Positions 26,587-35,924 of a DNA stretch of 60,345 nt are shown here, piece after piece. The notes beneath the pieces were generated by a model. The model was not told the origin of the DNA. It did not search any database and saw nothing but the letters and a program-made list of their open reading frames with translations. The stretch covers positions 1 to 60,345 of the forward strand of contig JAUMWD010000010.1 of assembly GCA_030529825.1 (NCBI GenBank), in the 5' to 3' direction. A program made the translations under genes and the position numbers. The first letter of the stretch is position 1, and each line of letters opens with the position of its first letter. The stretch is from Bacillota bacterium. GTDB lineage: Bacteria; Bacillota; Clostridia; Oscillospirales; Oscillospiraceae.

Positions 26587-26846
26587 GGGGGTAGGGGAGT
26601 CTAAATCTCCAGCGCAAAGCCACTGAGGGAACGGCGCGGAGTCATTTACGAAAAATCGGGAAATCAAGAGGTAAAGAGTAAGCAACCGACAAATCAAAGT
26701 TTTTAGATAATCAGTAAAGGCAGTAAAGACGAACAATTTTATAAGTTTTACCTACTGAAATGTACAATTTAGTAATGAATTACCGAAAAACATTAGTCGG
26801 AACATCAATAGATGTTGTCGATTCCCAAATCATTTTCAAATATACT
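26587..26846. other. G-rich phage-like remnant without an open gene
   Basis: The stretch begins with a G-rich run (GAGGGGGTAGGGGAGTCTAA then ATCTCC), a pattern I associate with sequence just before HNH or terminase genes in Firmicutes prophages. No such gene follows. This suggests that the packaging end of the element has been lost. No RNA or CDS can be supported. Confidence 0.35.
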
Positions 26847-26878
26847 AATGGTGGCCGGGATTTCTCCCGGCCACCATT
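26847..26878. terminator. terminator downstream of the membrane-protein gene
   Basis: AATGGTGGCCGGGA pairs with TCCCGGCCACCATT around a 4-nt loop. It lies 51 bases past the stop of the minus-strand membrane-protein gene. Confidence 0.7.
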
Positions 26879-26928
26879 GATGTAATCATGTTTTCAAGGC
26901 ACTAATCTGTCTTACGAAAAAAGGGTTT

Positions 26929-27837
26929 TTAGTTATACATAGCATATTTTATTGTTACCCAAACGCTTCCGATTATGCATATTCCAATTATTATGATTAG
27001 ATATTCCATGACCTTATATGTTATGGGCCTCTTAACCGGAGCAGATTGTTTGCTGGCATCAAAAGTGGGTAAAGTATTTGGAATTTTTGCATTAATCAGC
27101 CATGTTGCAGCCAGTGCAACAATAATTATCCACATCGCAGGGATAATTCTGTCAATAGAAGCTACCTCACTATGAGTTAATCCTCTTGCATAGTCTCCGA
27201 ATCTGTCGGCCCTGCCATATGTATGCCCTTTCAGTAGCGACTCTGCGGTAAAATACAATCCTAAGTGAATGAGAGAAAGCGCGCTTGCCAATACTGAATT
27301 TATCAAAAATATAATCTGCCCAAAAGCATTCTGTTCTGCATCTTCATATGTTGCAAAAACAAAAACCAAAGGAATAATGATACTCGAGGCTATCTGCCAG
27401 ATGTTGAGACTCATTAATGAATTATGAAAAGCAGGAACATTAAGAATTGCTCCCAAAATTACTTGAACAATTACATAAATTAAATATGCCCAAGAAACAT
27501 CTTTTACAACTTTAGCATTGATTGGACGATATAAAGAAAAGATAATAAAAGCAGAAAACAGGACGGGGATAATGAGCATGAGAAACGGACAATGCCACGC
27601 AATTGCCGTTATTAAGCTAGATAATGAACAAAGCAAAAAGCCGATTATGACAGTTTCGGAATGCTCTCCCGTAGCGAAAAGAAATATTGTACAGATTAAA
27701 TAACCGGCAGATAAAACACTTATTTTACCGAATGACAATATAGGTATGATCACCGATATTGCCAATAACACGCCTAACCATATGCGTGTTTTCTTGCTCA
27801 AGGAAAATTGCTTTTTTGTGTTGGCTATTTTTTTCAT
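26929..27837 (-). CDS. multi-pass membrane protein of unknown function
   Basis: This 302-residue protein has about eight hydrophobic helices, for example WLGVLLAISVIIPILSF, LMLIIPVLFSAFIIFSL and MEYLIIIIGICIIGSVWVTI. A hydrophilic loop at about 205-235 contains GHTYGRADRFGDYARGL. AAAGGAAC precedes the ATG at 27837; a longer in-frame form has no ribosome site. No transporter signature is recognised. It stands alone on the minus strand between the satellite element and the R-M cassette, and lower GC suggests separate acquisition. The 27838-28228 gap contains no gene I can support. Confidence 0.72.
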   Translation of the reverse strand: MKKIANTKKQFSLSKKTRIWLGVLLAISVIIPILSFGKISVLSAGYLICTIFLFATGEHSETVIIGFLLCSLSSLITAIAWHCPFLMLIIPVLFSAFIIFSLYRPINAKVVKDVSWAYLIYVIVQVILGAILNVPAFHNSLMSLNIWQIASSIIIPLVFVFATYEDAEQNAFGQIIFLINSVLASALSLIHLGLYFTAESLLKGHTYGRADRFGDYARGLTHSEVASIDRIIPAMWIIIVALAATWLINAKIPNTLPTFDASKQSAPVKRPITYKVMEYLIIIIGICIIGSVWVTIKYAMYN

Positions 27838-28228
27838 AACAAATTTGTTCCTTTCATACAAATACATGCGTGTTGCTTGCAGTGTATTTTTCAACAAAGC
27901 TTTCAGGAATCTTACCTCAGCAATTGTGTTTAATAACGCTTTTTGCCGGCTGACTTTTGAATGGCAATGTAATCGGTACTATGTTGTTAAAGCCGAGCAA
28001 AACGCAAACCTGCTCCCCATTTCAAAATTATTACAAATGAGACTATAGCATGAATACCTCATATAATCAATACATTTTGAAGAAAGGTTCTCATTTGGCG
28101 GAAATATTCCGAAAGAGGATTATGATTAACACACAGCTCATACACTTGGGATAAAAACTGCATACACAAGGCACACATCGCCTTTCATATTGATATCAAG
28201 GAGGTGCAGCGGATAGCAATAATGTGAT

Positions 28229-28257
28229 TTGACATCGCGGCTTCGCTTTGCTATTAT
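28229..28257 (+). promoter_or_regulatory. promoter of the 62-residue protein gene
   Basis: TTGACA, 17 bases, then TATTAT, about 32 bases before the start codon. Confidence 0.75.
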
Positions 28258-28289
28258 ATCGCTCGGACATTTTAGCAAAGGAGAATTTT

Positions 28290-28478
28290 ATGGAGAGATT
28301 TGTTCCCTATGAGAAGCTCTCGAAGAAAAAGCAGCGGGAGCTCAATGCGATGAAGCGCGGCAGCTGGGGCGACTTCAACCCCGTAACCCGTAAACCCGCA
28401 AATCCGAAAGCGTATAACAGAAGAACGGCACAAAGATGGAAAGACGATTCCAACTTTGTGCCGTTTTTTTGCTTTTAA
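28290..28478 (+). CDS. conserved small basic protein with a terminator inside its coding end
   Basis: A 62-residue protein starting MERFVPYEKLSKKKQRELN, followed by RGSWGDFNPVTRKPANPK and RWKDD. It is very basic and probably binds nucleic acid; I associate this short form with gut Firmicutes but cannot name a family. AAAGGAG precedes the ATG at 28290. Its last 18 codons form a hairpin followed by seven T's, so the terminator is inside the coding sequence. A degraded second copy of the same 3' end lies at 39962-40048, flanking the R-M cassette on the other side. Confidence 0.78.
   Translation: MERFVPYEKLSKKKQRELNAMKRGSWGDFNPVTRKPANPKAYNRRTAQRWKDDSNFVPFFCF
28425..28470 (+). terminator. terminator embedded in the 28290 gene
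   Basis: ACGGCACAAAG pairs with CTTTGTGCCGT around an 18-nt loop, then seven T's. The related hairpin at 39986 has the compensating change (CTC...GAG for CAC...GTG). Confidence 0.85.
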
Positions 28479-28606
28479 TAAAAGGATTGCGAAAAAGAAA
28501 GGTTATAAAAAACCAAAAAATCAGCAAAAGGTATTGACAGAGCCAAAAGCTTGGTTTATGATAACCATATAAAAGGTTATGAATAACCAAAATTCGGGAG
28601 GCGATT

Positions 28607-30325
28607 TTGTTGAATAATAAGGAATTTGAAGAATTAAGAGAACTCGATATTGAAAAAGCAGCTTTTGAAATAGGTGCGTATTCTCGGGGAACAGGTAATT
28701 CGGATGCTATTTTCGCAGCTGCATACGTTTTGCTTAGGTCAACAGAAGATGAGATGATAGATACTAAATCTATTGAGAGCTTTATTCAAACCGCGGACAT
28801 TAGCAATGAACGTGCCCTGTTTCTTGGTCATGCGTTAAATCAAAGCTGGGACAAAATCCATGAATTAAGGAACCGATTTTCTGCAGATATACTTCGTGCT
28901 GTGATTTTATTCTATGAACCGGCGGGGGCAAAGTGGGAAGCTGATGCTACACCAACAGGTGTAATAAGCCTTGCAAAAGAGCTGATGGAAATCAGGCCCG
29001 GAGATAAGGTGGCAGACTTTGGAACAGGTAGAGGCGGATTTATTAGGGAATGTTTTGCGGATGAACCTAACGCAAAATACTATGGAAATGAAATTAATGT
29101 TACTGCAAAAGAGATTGCATCGATAAGGGCTGAGCTGCTTGGCGGCGAAATTGTGATTGAGCAGGGTAACATCCTGGACATGAGGAAGAATGATGGTCAG
29201 TTTGATGTTGCATTTTCAAACTATCCTTTTGGCCAGCGAGCAAAAGAAATGCTAGGAGGAGGGCTGTCTATTGCGGACATAACGGACGGAAATCCAGAGC
29301 TGACAAGAACTGCATCTATGGATTGGGTGTTTAACTCTGCGGTTTATCGCACAATTGGCGGCCCTCGCAGAGCAGTTTGCATTATGACCAATGGAAGTAC
29401 ATGGAACACCCTTGATAAGGCTGCAAGAAAATGGTTCCTGAGCAACGGAAGCGTTGAAGCGGTAATCGCTTTACCGGACAGGCTGTTCGAGTTCACAAAT
29501 ATTGGAACAACTATGATTGTCCTCAGCCATGGCAATAGCGAAGTTATGATGGTAGATGCACGTGATATGTGCGATAAGGGCCGCAGACTAAATGTAATAA
29601 CGGAAAGTCAAGCAAAAGAGATTGCCTCGTTATGCAAAAAGGAAAGTAAATACAGCAAAAAATTAAGCTATGAAAAACTTGCTGAGAACGATTTTGTGTT
29701 AAACCCTGTTCGCTATATGGGGGAAGATGTTGCAATTAAAAACGGTGTACCTTTTGAATCGGTGATTAAAAACATTACTCGCGGCGCACAACTGTCAGCA
29801 GCAGAACTTGATGGGCTTGTATCAGAAACGCCGACTGACGTTCAGTATCTTATGCTTGCAAACATAAAAGACGGAATTATCGATAACAATCTGCCGTATC
29901 TGAAAACGCTCGACAAAAAGCATGCGAAGTATTGCGTAAAAAACAACGCGCTCATTCTGTCCAAAAATGGAGCGCCGTTCAAAATTGCTGTTGCAGAGGT
30001 CAAAGAAGGTCAGAAAATACTCGCCAATGGCAATTTGTACGTGATAGAGCTCGATGAAGAAAAAGTGGACCCGTACTATATCAAGGCATTTCTTGAAAGC
30101 GACAAAGGAGCTGCTGCGTTGCAAAATATAGTAGTAGGTGCAACCATCCCCAACATCGGTGTTGAGCAGCTCAAGAAAATCAATGTGCCTTCTGTTCCAA
30201 TGGGTGTCCAGAAGGAAATCGCTTTGAAGTATTTAGCTATGGTTGACGAAGTAAAACTTTTGAGGAGAAAAATGGATAAAGCGCTCAGCAATCTAAAGCA
30301 TATGTTTGATGCAGAGGAGACATGA
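28607..30325 (+). CDS. N6-adenine DNA methylase with fused specificity-like C-terminus
   Basis: The 572-residue protein joins a type I-like methyltransferase to a target-recognition-like domain. The SAM-binding motif is VADFGTGRGGFIRE (about 142-155). The catalytic motif IV is SNYPFG (about 204-209), where the common form is NPPF/NPPY. Residues about 375-560 resemble half of an HsdS subunit, with VVGATIPNIGVEQLKKINVP and QKEIALKYLAMVDEVKLLRR. The TTG at 28607 or 28610 is used after GGGAGG. No matching restriction subunit follows; a 172-residue unknown protein does. It could be a solitary or BREX/DISARM-like methylase, or a diverged R-M remnant. Confidence 0.85.
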   Translation: MLNNKEFEELRELDIEKAAFEIGAYSRGTGNSDAIFAAAYVLLRSTEDEMIDTKSIESFIQTADISNERALFLGHALNQSWDKIHELRNRFSADILRAVILFYEPAGAKWEADATPTGVISLAKELMEIRPGDKVADFGTGRGGFIRECFADEPNAKYYGNEINVTAKEIASIRAELLGGEIVIEQGNILDMRKNDGQFDVAFSNYPFGQRAKEMLGGGLSIADITDGNPELTRTASMDWVFNSAVYRTIGGPRRAVCIMTNGSTWNTLDKAARKWFLSNGSVEAVIALPDRLFEFTNIGTTMIVLSHGNSEVMMVDARDMCDKGRRLNVITESQAKEIASLCKKESKYSKKLSYEKLAENDFVLNPVRYMGEDVAIKNGVPFESVIKNITRGAQLSAAELDGLVSETPTDVQYLMLANIKDGIIDNNLPYLKTLDKKHAKYCVKNNALILSKNGAPFKIAVAEVKEGQKILANGNLYVIELDEEKVDPYYIKAFLESDKGAAALQNIVVGATIPNIGVEQLKKINVPSVPMGVQKEIALKYLAMVDEVKLLRRKMDKALSNLKHMFDAEET

Positions 30326-30326
30326 A

Positions 30327-30845
30327 GTGTCGAAAGTACTTGAAATAGAAGAATTAGAAGACTTAATGGATGAAATACGTGCCAGAGTCTTCAAGGCAAA
30401 TCGTCAGGGAGAATTAGATGAACTTCTGGCATCGCTGGGCATGGATGACCTGATAGAGCCCGAGTATGCATTCGATTCATATAAAGATGGTAAGATTGTA
30501 ATAATCGCTGGTTCCGAAGTTAAAGAATCGCACCTTCGAAAGATTGCCGAAGACTTAGGAGCTGGCAAAAACAGATTGGAATTCTGCCTGGATTACAATG
30601 CTGCGCAGAAATACGATTATCATAAGCTTCAGTACAATTCGTCGTACCGCGTAATAATGTTTGGTGCAGTACCGCATAGTTCCACCGGAAAAGGTGATAG
30701 CAGCAGTGTTATTTCAGAAATGGAAAAAAATCAGTCGGCATATCCCAGGGTGATTCGTCTTTGGAGTAACGGAACCTTGAAAATAACAAAAACCAATTTT
30801 AAAACGGAATTAGAAAAACTCATTTCAGAAGGATACATTGAGTAA
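30327..30845 (+). CDS. unknown partner of the N6 methylase
   Basis: A 172-residue soluble protein starting at GTG 30327, with GAGGAGA six bases upstream; the previous gene stops just before it, so translation is coupled. The N-terminal 45 residues are acidic and helical (VLEIEELEDLMDEIRARVF). The rest (KIVIIAGSEVKESHLRKIAE and SYRVIMFGAVPHSSTGKG) looks alpha-beta, with a phosphate-loop-like SSTGKGDSSS that does not fit a standard Walker A. I recognise no family. Linkage to the methylase suggests it is a regulator or effector of that enzyme. Confidence 0.7.
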   Translation: MSKVLEIEELEDLMDEIRARVFKANRQGELDELLASLGMDDLIEPEYAFDSYKDGKIVIIAGSEVKESHLRKIAEDLGAGKNRLEFCLDYNAAQKYDYHKLQYNSSYRVIMFGAVPHSSTGKGDSSSVISEMEKNQSAYPRVIRLWSNGTLKITKTNFKTELEKLISEGYIE

Positions 30846-31025
30846 AACGTTTTTCGCTTTACCCCAATTCAAATACAGCGACAGAACAAACGCCAAAACG
30901 AACAGTCGCAAAACAGCAAAAAATGTTGTTGAAATTACTGTTTTGGAGTATAGTAAAAGTGAAATATAGTAAACAATTGGAAAACATCAGTTGGTAAACA
31001 GATACTATGCCTAACAGACCGGATA

Positions 31026-31041
31026 AGTATCTGGAGATACT
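31026..31041. promoter_or_regulatory. palindrome upstream of hsdM
   Basis: AGTATCTGGAGATACT is a 6-bp-arm inverted repeat 17 bases before hsdM and overlaps its ribosome-site region, so it could be an operator or a translation-control hairpin. The rest of the 30846-31057 gap is AT-rich with no gene. Confidence 0.45.
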
Positions 31042-31057
31042 AATGGAGTGACGCGAT

Positions 31058-33079
31058 ATGACAGATAAAGAACTCAAAACACTGAAAGAAAACCTGTGGC
31101 ATGCGGCGGATATGCTGCGAGCGGGAGCACACCTTGCCGCTAATAAATACGGTCAGCCGATCCTCGGTCTGATCTTCCTTCGCTATGCCGATATTCTATA
31201 CAAGCAGCATAAGGACGAGATCGAAGCAGAGTACAACAAATATAAGGGCGGACGCAGAGAGAAAACGAAGAAGGAAATTTCTATCGAAAAATGCGGCTTT
31301 TATCTTCCCGAGTGCGCTTATTATGACGAAATAAATGATGCACCAGACGATGCGAACAAGGCAACGCTGGTGAAAAAAGCCATGGAGGCCATTGAGACGG
31401 AGAACGCCAAAATGGAGGGTGTGCTGCCGAAAGAGGTTTACGGGCAGCTTGTCCCGGAGGAAGAGCCGGAGCTTCTGTCCAAGATCGTCCGTATTTTCAA
31501 GGATATTCCCGAAAACTGCACCGTGGATATTTTCGGCGAGATATATGAATACTTCCTGGGCAAATTCGCGCTGGCGGAGGGAAAAGACGGCGGAACCTTC
31601 TATACGCCGGCAACCGTTGTCCGCTATATGGTGGAGGTGCTGAACCCTCAGCCCGGAGATAAGAAGTTCCTTGACCCGGCCTGCGGCTCCGGAGGTATGT
31701 TCGTTCAGGCGGCGCGTTATATGCACAAGCATAACGCAAGCGAAGACGACCAAATGAAATTCCGCTGCTATGGTGTTGAAAAGGAGCCGGACACGGTAAA
31801 GCTGGCAAAAATGAACCTGCTGCTGAACAATGTGCGCGGCGACATCACCGAGGCAAACTCTTTCTACTCCGACCCCTATAATGCCGTGGGGCAGTTCGAC
31901 TATGTGATGGCAAATCCGCCGTTCAACGTGGACGAGGTCGTTGTGGACAAGGTCAGTGAGGACGAGCGTTTTAATACATACGGTGTACCGAGAAATTCTT
32001 CAAAATCCGCAAAGAAAGCATCCGACAAAAAAGAGACTGTGCCGAACGCAAACTATCTGTGGATTGGCTACTTCGCAACTGCCATGAACGAGCGCGGCAA
32101 GGCAGCACTTGTTATGGCTAACTCTGCCTCCGATGCTGGCAAGAGCGAATATGAGATTCGCAAAAAGCTGATCGAAGAGGGCGTTATCAGTCAGATGGTA
32201 ACGCTGCCATCGAATATGTTTAACTCTGTCACCCTCCCTGCAACGCTGTGGTTTTTCGATAAGGCGAAGGCAAACAGCGATAAGAAGGATGAAATACTGT
32301 TCATCGATGCGCGAAATGTATTCACGCAGGTTGACCGCGCCCACCGCAAATTCAGCGACGAGCAGATCAAAAACCTCGGCATCATCACGCATCTGTATAA
32401 CGGCGATACCGAGGCATATACTGCCCTGCTCGAGGAATACAGAGAGAAAGCAAACCAGCTCACATCAGAACTGAGAAAAATGCTCTCCAAGCTTTCAGAA
32501 TATAGCTTTTATTTTGATGGTGATGGAACAGGAGAATATGAAACTCCTCAGCTTCGTTCCTGCGCACCAAAAACCATAGTAAATAAAGATGCTTGCCTTG
32601 CAGCGGCTGATAGCAAAAATGTAGTAGAGTATAGGGGCATAATCGAAAAGCAGGACTATGAGATTGAAGGCGCTTACATCGGACTGCATTTTGAGCAGTA
32701 TTATTCAAAGAAGCAGGACAAGAAGATCAAGGAGTATGACCAGCTCGTTGAGGACGCAAGGGGCTGCATCGGCGAGATAAAGTATTACCTTGACAATATT
32801 ACATGGCTTTTGGAGCGCTTCCCCGAGGGGAAATACCGCGATGTGATCGGTCTGTGCAAGGCGGCGAAGCTCGACGGCGAGGACGGCATAATCGATCAGG
32901 ACTATTCCCTGAACGCCGGACGCTACGTCGGCGTTGTGATCGAAGACGACGGCATGACCGAGGCAGAGTTCAAAGAGACCATGCTCGGACTTAACGCAGA
33001 GCTCACCGCACTCAACGCCGAGGCAAAGAAGCTGGAAGAGCAGATCGCGGAGAACATGAAAGGCTTGTTTGGGGTGTGA
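31058..33079 (+). CDS. hsdM: type I restriction-modification methyltransferase subunit
   Basis: HsdM methylates adenine in the recognition site as part of the M2S trimer. The N-terminal HsdM-N domain (LWHAADMLRAGAHLAANKYG and LIFLRYADILY) is followed by a SAM site FLDPACGSGGMFVQAARYM (about 203) and catalytic motif VMANPPFNV (about 285). The C-terminal region is helical and contacts HsdS. At 673 residues it is normal for this branch. hsdS follows within 4 bases of the stop. An earlier methylase gene at 28607 is a different, diverged enzyme. Confidence 0.95.
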   Translation: MTDKELKTLKENLWHAADMLRAGAHLAANKYGQPILGLIFLRYADILYKQHKDEIEAEYNKYKGGRREKTKKEISIEKCGFYLPECAYYDEINDAPDDANKATLVKKAMEAIETENAKMEGVLPKEVYGQLVPEEEPELLSKIVRIFKDIPENCTVDIFGEIYEYFLGKFALAEGKDGGTFYTPATVVRYMVEVLNPQPGDKKFLDPACGSGGMFVQAARYMHKHNASEDDQMKFRCYGVEKEPDTVKLAKMNLLLNNVRGDITEANSFYSDPYNAVGQFDYVMANPPFNVDEVVVDKVSEDERFNTYGVPRNSSKSAKKASDKKETVPNANYLWIGYFATAMNERGKAALVMANSASDAGKSEYEIRKKLIEEGVISQMVTLPSNMFNSVTLPATLWFFDKAKANSDKKDEILFIDARNVFTQVDRAHRKFSDEQIKNLGIITHLYNGDTEAYTALLEEYREKANQLTSELRKMLSKLSEYSFYFDGDGTGEYETPQLRSCAPKTIVNKDACLAAADSKNVVEYRGIIEKQDYEIEGAYIGLHFEQYYSKKQDKKIKEYDQLVEDARGCIGEIKYYLDNITWLLERFPEGKYRDVIGLCKAAKLDGEDGIIDQDYSLNAGRYVGVVIEDDGMTEAEFKETMLGLNAELTALNAEAKKLEEQIAENMKGLFGV

Positions 33080-33083
33080 CGGG

Positions 33084-34271
33084 ATGGAATATACTTCATG
33101 TAAACTAAACGAAGTCTTGCGAGAAATACACAGTGGGGGGACACCATCAACATCTGTAGAAGAATACTGGAACGGCTCGTACAAATGGCTATCATCCGGC
33201 GAAACTAATCAAAGATTTATTTATGATACCGAAAGCAAAATTACAGAAAGAGGAATAAAAGAATCATCTACTAAGCTTGCCAAAAAGCACAGCGTTGTAA
33301 TGGCTTGCGCGGGACAAGGGAAAACACGTGGGCAAGTATCGTTCCTTTTTGACGAAATGTATGTCAATCAGTCAGTGATTGTACTTAATCCGTATGGTGA
33401 TATAGTACTTCCTCTTTACCTATTTTATAATTTAACAAATAGATACGATGAGTTGCGCGGTGGGTCGGATGCAAGCAGCACAAGAGGAAGCATAACAACA
33501 TCGTCGTTGAAGAATCTGAGTTTCTCATATCCAAGCTTAAGAACACAAGAGAGAATTATTGATATACTATTCTCTTACGACTCCCTCATTGAAGTCAACA
33601 ACAAGCGCATAAAGCTCTTGGAGCAGATGGCAGAAGAGCTGTACAAGGAGTGGTTTGTCCGCTTCCGCTTCCCCGGATATGAGAACACTGAATTTAAGGA
33701 CGGTTTGCCGAAAGGTTGGACGCTCTCTACCGAGTACAAGCCAATAATTCCAAAAGGGTGGCATTACGGCGAATTCGGTGAATTGGGGAAATTTGCTCGA
33801 GGGAAAAATATTACATCTGCCGAAATGATTGAGGGTGAAATCCCCGTTATATCTGCTGGCCTTGAACCATCTGGCTTTCACAACGAAGCAAATGTTCATG
33901 GGAGAAGTCTGACAATAAGTGCTTCTGGAGCAAATGCGGGATATATGAAATATAATCTTGATGATATTTGGGCGGCAGATTGCTCTTACTATCAAGATTC
34001 TGAAAAATTGTGGTTTGCTTATCACTCATTAAGATTTTTACAGCCTGTAATTAGCAATCTACAATGCGGGGCAGCGCAACCGCACGTACACCCTAAACAG
34101 ATTAACAAGCTGATGGTGATAATTCCTCCTGAAAATATCATTAGCAAATTCTGCGGATTTGCAGAACCTATTTATGCAGAAATCAAGCAACTTAGAGATA
34201 CAAACAACAACCTCATCAAACAGCGCGATCTATTACTCCCCCGCCTAATGAGCGGGAAATTGGAGGTGTGA
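33084..34271 (+). CDS. hsdS: type I restriction-modification specificity subunit
   Basis: HsdS has two target-recognition domains joined by conserved helices. The first opens SCKLNEVLREIHSGGTPSTS and ends near RTQERIIDILFSYDSLIEVNNKRIKLLEQM. The central repeat contains EELYKEWFVRFRFPGYE. The second domain ends with LRDTNNNLIKQRDLLLPRLM, the usual C-terminal helix. The ATG at 33084 is preferred; GGGGTG lies upstream. It is full length at 395 residues. The gene just downstream is a fused PARIS-like defence gene rather than hsdR. Confidence 0.94.
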   Translation: MEYTSCKLNEVLREIHSGGTPSTSVEEYWNGSYKWLSSGETNQRFIYDTESKITERGIKESSTKLAKKHSVVMACAGQGKTRGQVSFLFDEMYVNQSVIVLNPYGDIVLPLYLFYNLTNRYDELRGGSDASSTRGSITTSSLKNLSFSYPSLRTQERIIDILFSYDSLIEVNNKRIKLLEQMAEELYKEWFVRFRFPGYENTEFKDGLPKGWTLSTEYKPIIPKGWHYGEFGELGKFARGKNITSAEMIEGEIPVISAGLEPSGFHNEANVHGRSLTISASGANAGYMKYNLDDIWAADCSYYQDSEKLWFAYHSLRFLQPVISNLQCGAAQPHVHPKQINKLMVIIPPENIISKFCGFAEPIYAEIKQLRDTNNNLIKQRDLLLPRLMSGKLEV

Positions 34272-34274
34272 TAT

Positions 34275-35900
34275 TTGGAAACGATGATATTAAAATTCCC
34301 TCATAACGAGGAACGCGAAATTAAGTTTGGTAAACCAATTGTGCTATTAGGTGCAAATGGATCAGGTAAAACAAGATTTAGTATAAGAATTGAAGAGCTA
34401 AATGACCCATCTTTTTCTCAGGTTAATGTAAAAGAAGTAAAATATATACATAGGATCTCTGCGCAGAAGTTACTATCGATCAATGATACTATATCTGTTT
34501 TCGACAATGATAGTTCACAGAAGAACTTGTTCGTTGGTGACCCTCATCAATATGCAACAAAGATGGGTTACAGATTCGGCTCAAATCCTGCAACACACCT
34601 AATTGCTGATTATGATAAAGCATTATCATTATTGTTCTCTATGGCTAACAAAGAGCTTGAAGATGAGCACAAGAAAAATCGTATAGCTACTGAGAAAGAA
34701 GCTGAAACTCCTGTGTATAAACCCACTGTTGTTGAGAGAGCAACGGATATCTGGAATGAACTGTTACCGCACAGAAAAATTGATTTGAGTGGCAACGGCG
34801 TTCATGCACTATATGGAGCTGAGCGATATCACGGCAAAGAAATGAGCGACGGCGAACGTGTGATGCTCTATATGATTTGCCAAGCACTTGTTCAAAGGCC
34901 AAAAACTCTATTAATCATTGATGAACCAGAACTTCATATACATAAAGCAATAGTTAACAAACTGTGGAGCGTTTTGGAGGCAGAACGCAGAGACTGCGCA
35001 TTTATGTATATCACACATGACCTATCCTTTGCTGCTTCGCGGGTAGACCCCGATATTATTTGGATAAAAAACTACAATGGCAGAGACTGGCAATACGAAA
35101 TGATAAACAGTGCAGATTTTGAGGAACTGCCGGAAGAACTTTTGTTTGAAATAATGGGTAGCCGCACAAAAATCGCTTTTGTAGAGGGAGAAAAAAGTAG
35201 CCTTGATTATCAGCTATATCAGGAGATTTACCGCGAAAAAGGATACCACATTATTCCATGCGGCGGTTGCCAAGACGTAATTAGGCTTGTAAAAGCAAAG
35301 CGTAATTATGAGAGATTAGCATCAATTGAAGTCGTTGGAATAATTGACAGAGATTTCAGGCCTGATGCCGAGATTGAGGCACTGAAACGGGATGGCATAT
35401 ATTGTCTTGATGTAGCTGAGGTTGAGAATTTGTTTGTAGTCCCCGAGGTTCTTGACATTATGGAACAACAATTGGGCTGTGATGCAGGGAAAGCAGATGA
35501 GGCAAAAGCTTTTATTAAAGACTTATACGATGCACAAAAAGACAAGCAAATAGCTGAGGCAATTTCAAAAGAAATATCATTCCAATTATCGCTGTTTGAA
35601 ATGGATAAATCACGGCGCACAGCGGCAGAAATCAAAGACCTAATTGACGGAAAATATACTATTGAGAATATTAATAAGTGGTGCGAAGAAAAATGCAAGG
35701 TTTTTGAAGAAGCCAGTAGTACAGATGAAATACTAAGGGTTTTTAACTATAAAAATCTATCAAAATCAATAGGATGTAAGTTTGGCTTATCTGACAAAGC
35801 TTTCCCGCAGCGAGTGTTAAATCTTATAGGAAATCAGAAATTAGACGCCCGCTCAAAATTGCTTGATGCAATTAGAAAATATGTACCCGAATTGCCATAA
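34275..35900 (+). CDS. AAA ATPase fused to DUF4435/TOPRIM-like domain, PARIS-like (AriA-AriB fusion)
   Basis: The 541-residue protein begins at TTG 34275, six bases after GGAGGTG and three after hsdS. An ABC-type ATPase occupies about 1-285: Walker A LGANGSGKTR (26-33), signature-like EMSDGERVMLYM, Walker B TLLIIDEPELHIH (about 215) and H-loop YITHDLSF. Residues about 295-541 are DUF4435-like: IAFVEGEKSSLDYQL (conserved Glu, about 301), GIIDRDFRPD (DxD, about 355) and EVENLFVVPEVL. PARIS consists of AriA (ATPase) and AriB (DUF4435 nuclease) and is triggered by phage anti-restriction proteins; AriB cleaves tRNA. Placement inside an R-M operon fits a guard of restriction. The PARIS identity is inferred from domain order. 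Confidence 0.82.
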   Translation: METMILKFPHNEEREIKFGKPIVLLGANGSGKTRFSIRIEELNDPSFSQVNVKEVKYIHRISAQKLLSINDTISVFDNDSSQKNLFVGDPHQYATKMGYRFGSNPATHLIADYDKALSLLFSMANKELEDEHKKNRIATEKEAETPVYKPTVVERATDIWNELLPHRKIDLSGNGVHALYGAERYHGKEMSDGERVMLYMICQALVQRPKTLLIIDEPELHIHKAIVNKLWSVLEAERRDCAFMYITHDLSFAASRVDPDIIWIKNYNGRDWQYEMINSADFEELPEELLFEIMGSRTKIAFVEGEKSSLDYQLYQEIYREKGYHIIPCGGCQDVIRLVKAKRNYERLASIEVVGIIDRDFRPDAEIEALKRDGIYCLDVAEVENLFVVPEVLDIMEQQLGCDAGKADEAKAFIKDLYDAQKDKQIAEAISKEISFQLSLFEMDKSRRTAAEIKDLIDGKYTIENINKWCEEKCKVFEEASSTDEILRVFNYKNLSKSIGCKFGLSDKAFPQRVLNLIGNQKLDARSKLLDAIRKYVPELP

Positions 35901-35924
35901 ATCCATTCAAAGGAGGCATGCCTT

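Noticed and set aside
26587-26760. Terminase small-subunit or HNH gene after the satellite primase
   Set aside because: Only the G-rich leader-like sequence is present; all frames are broken within a few dozen codons.
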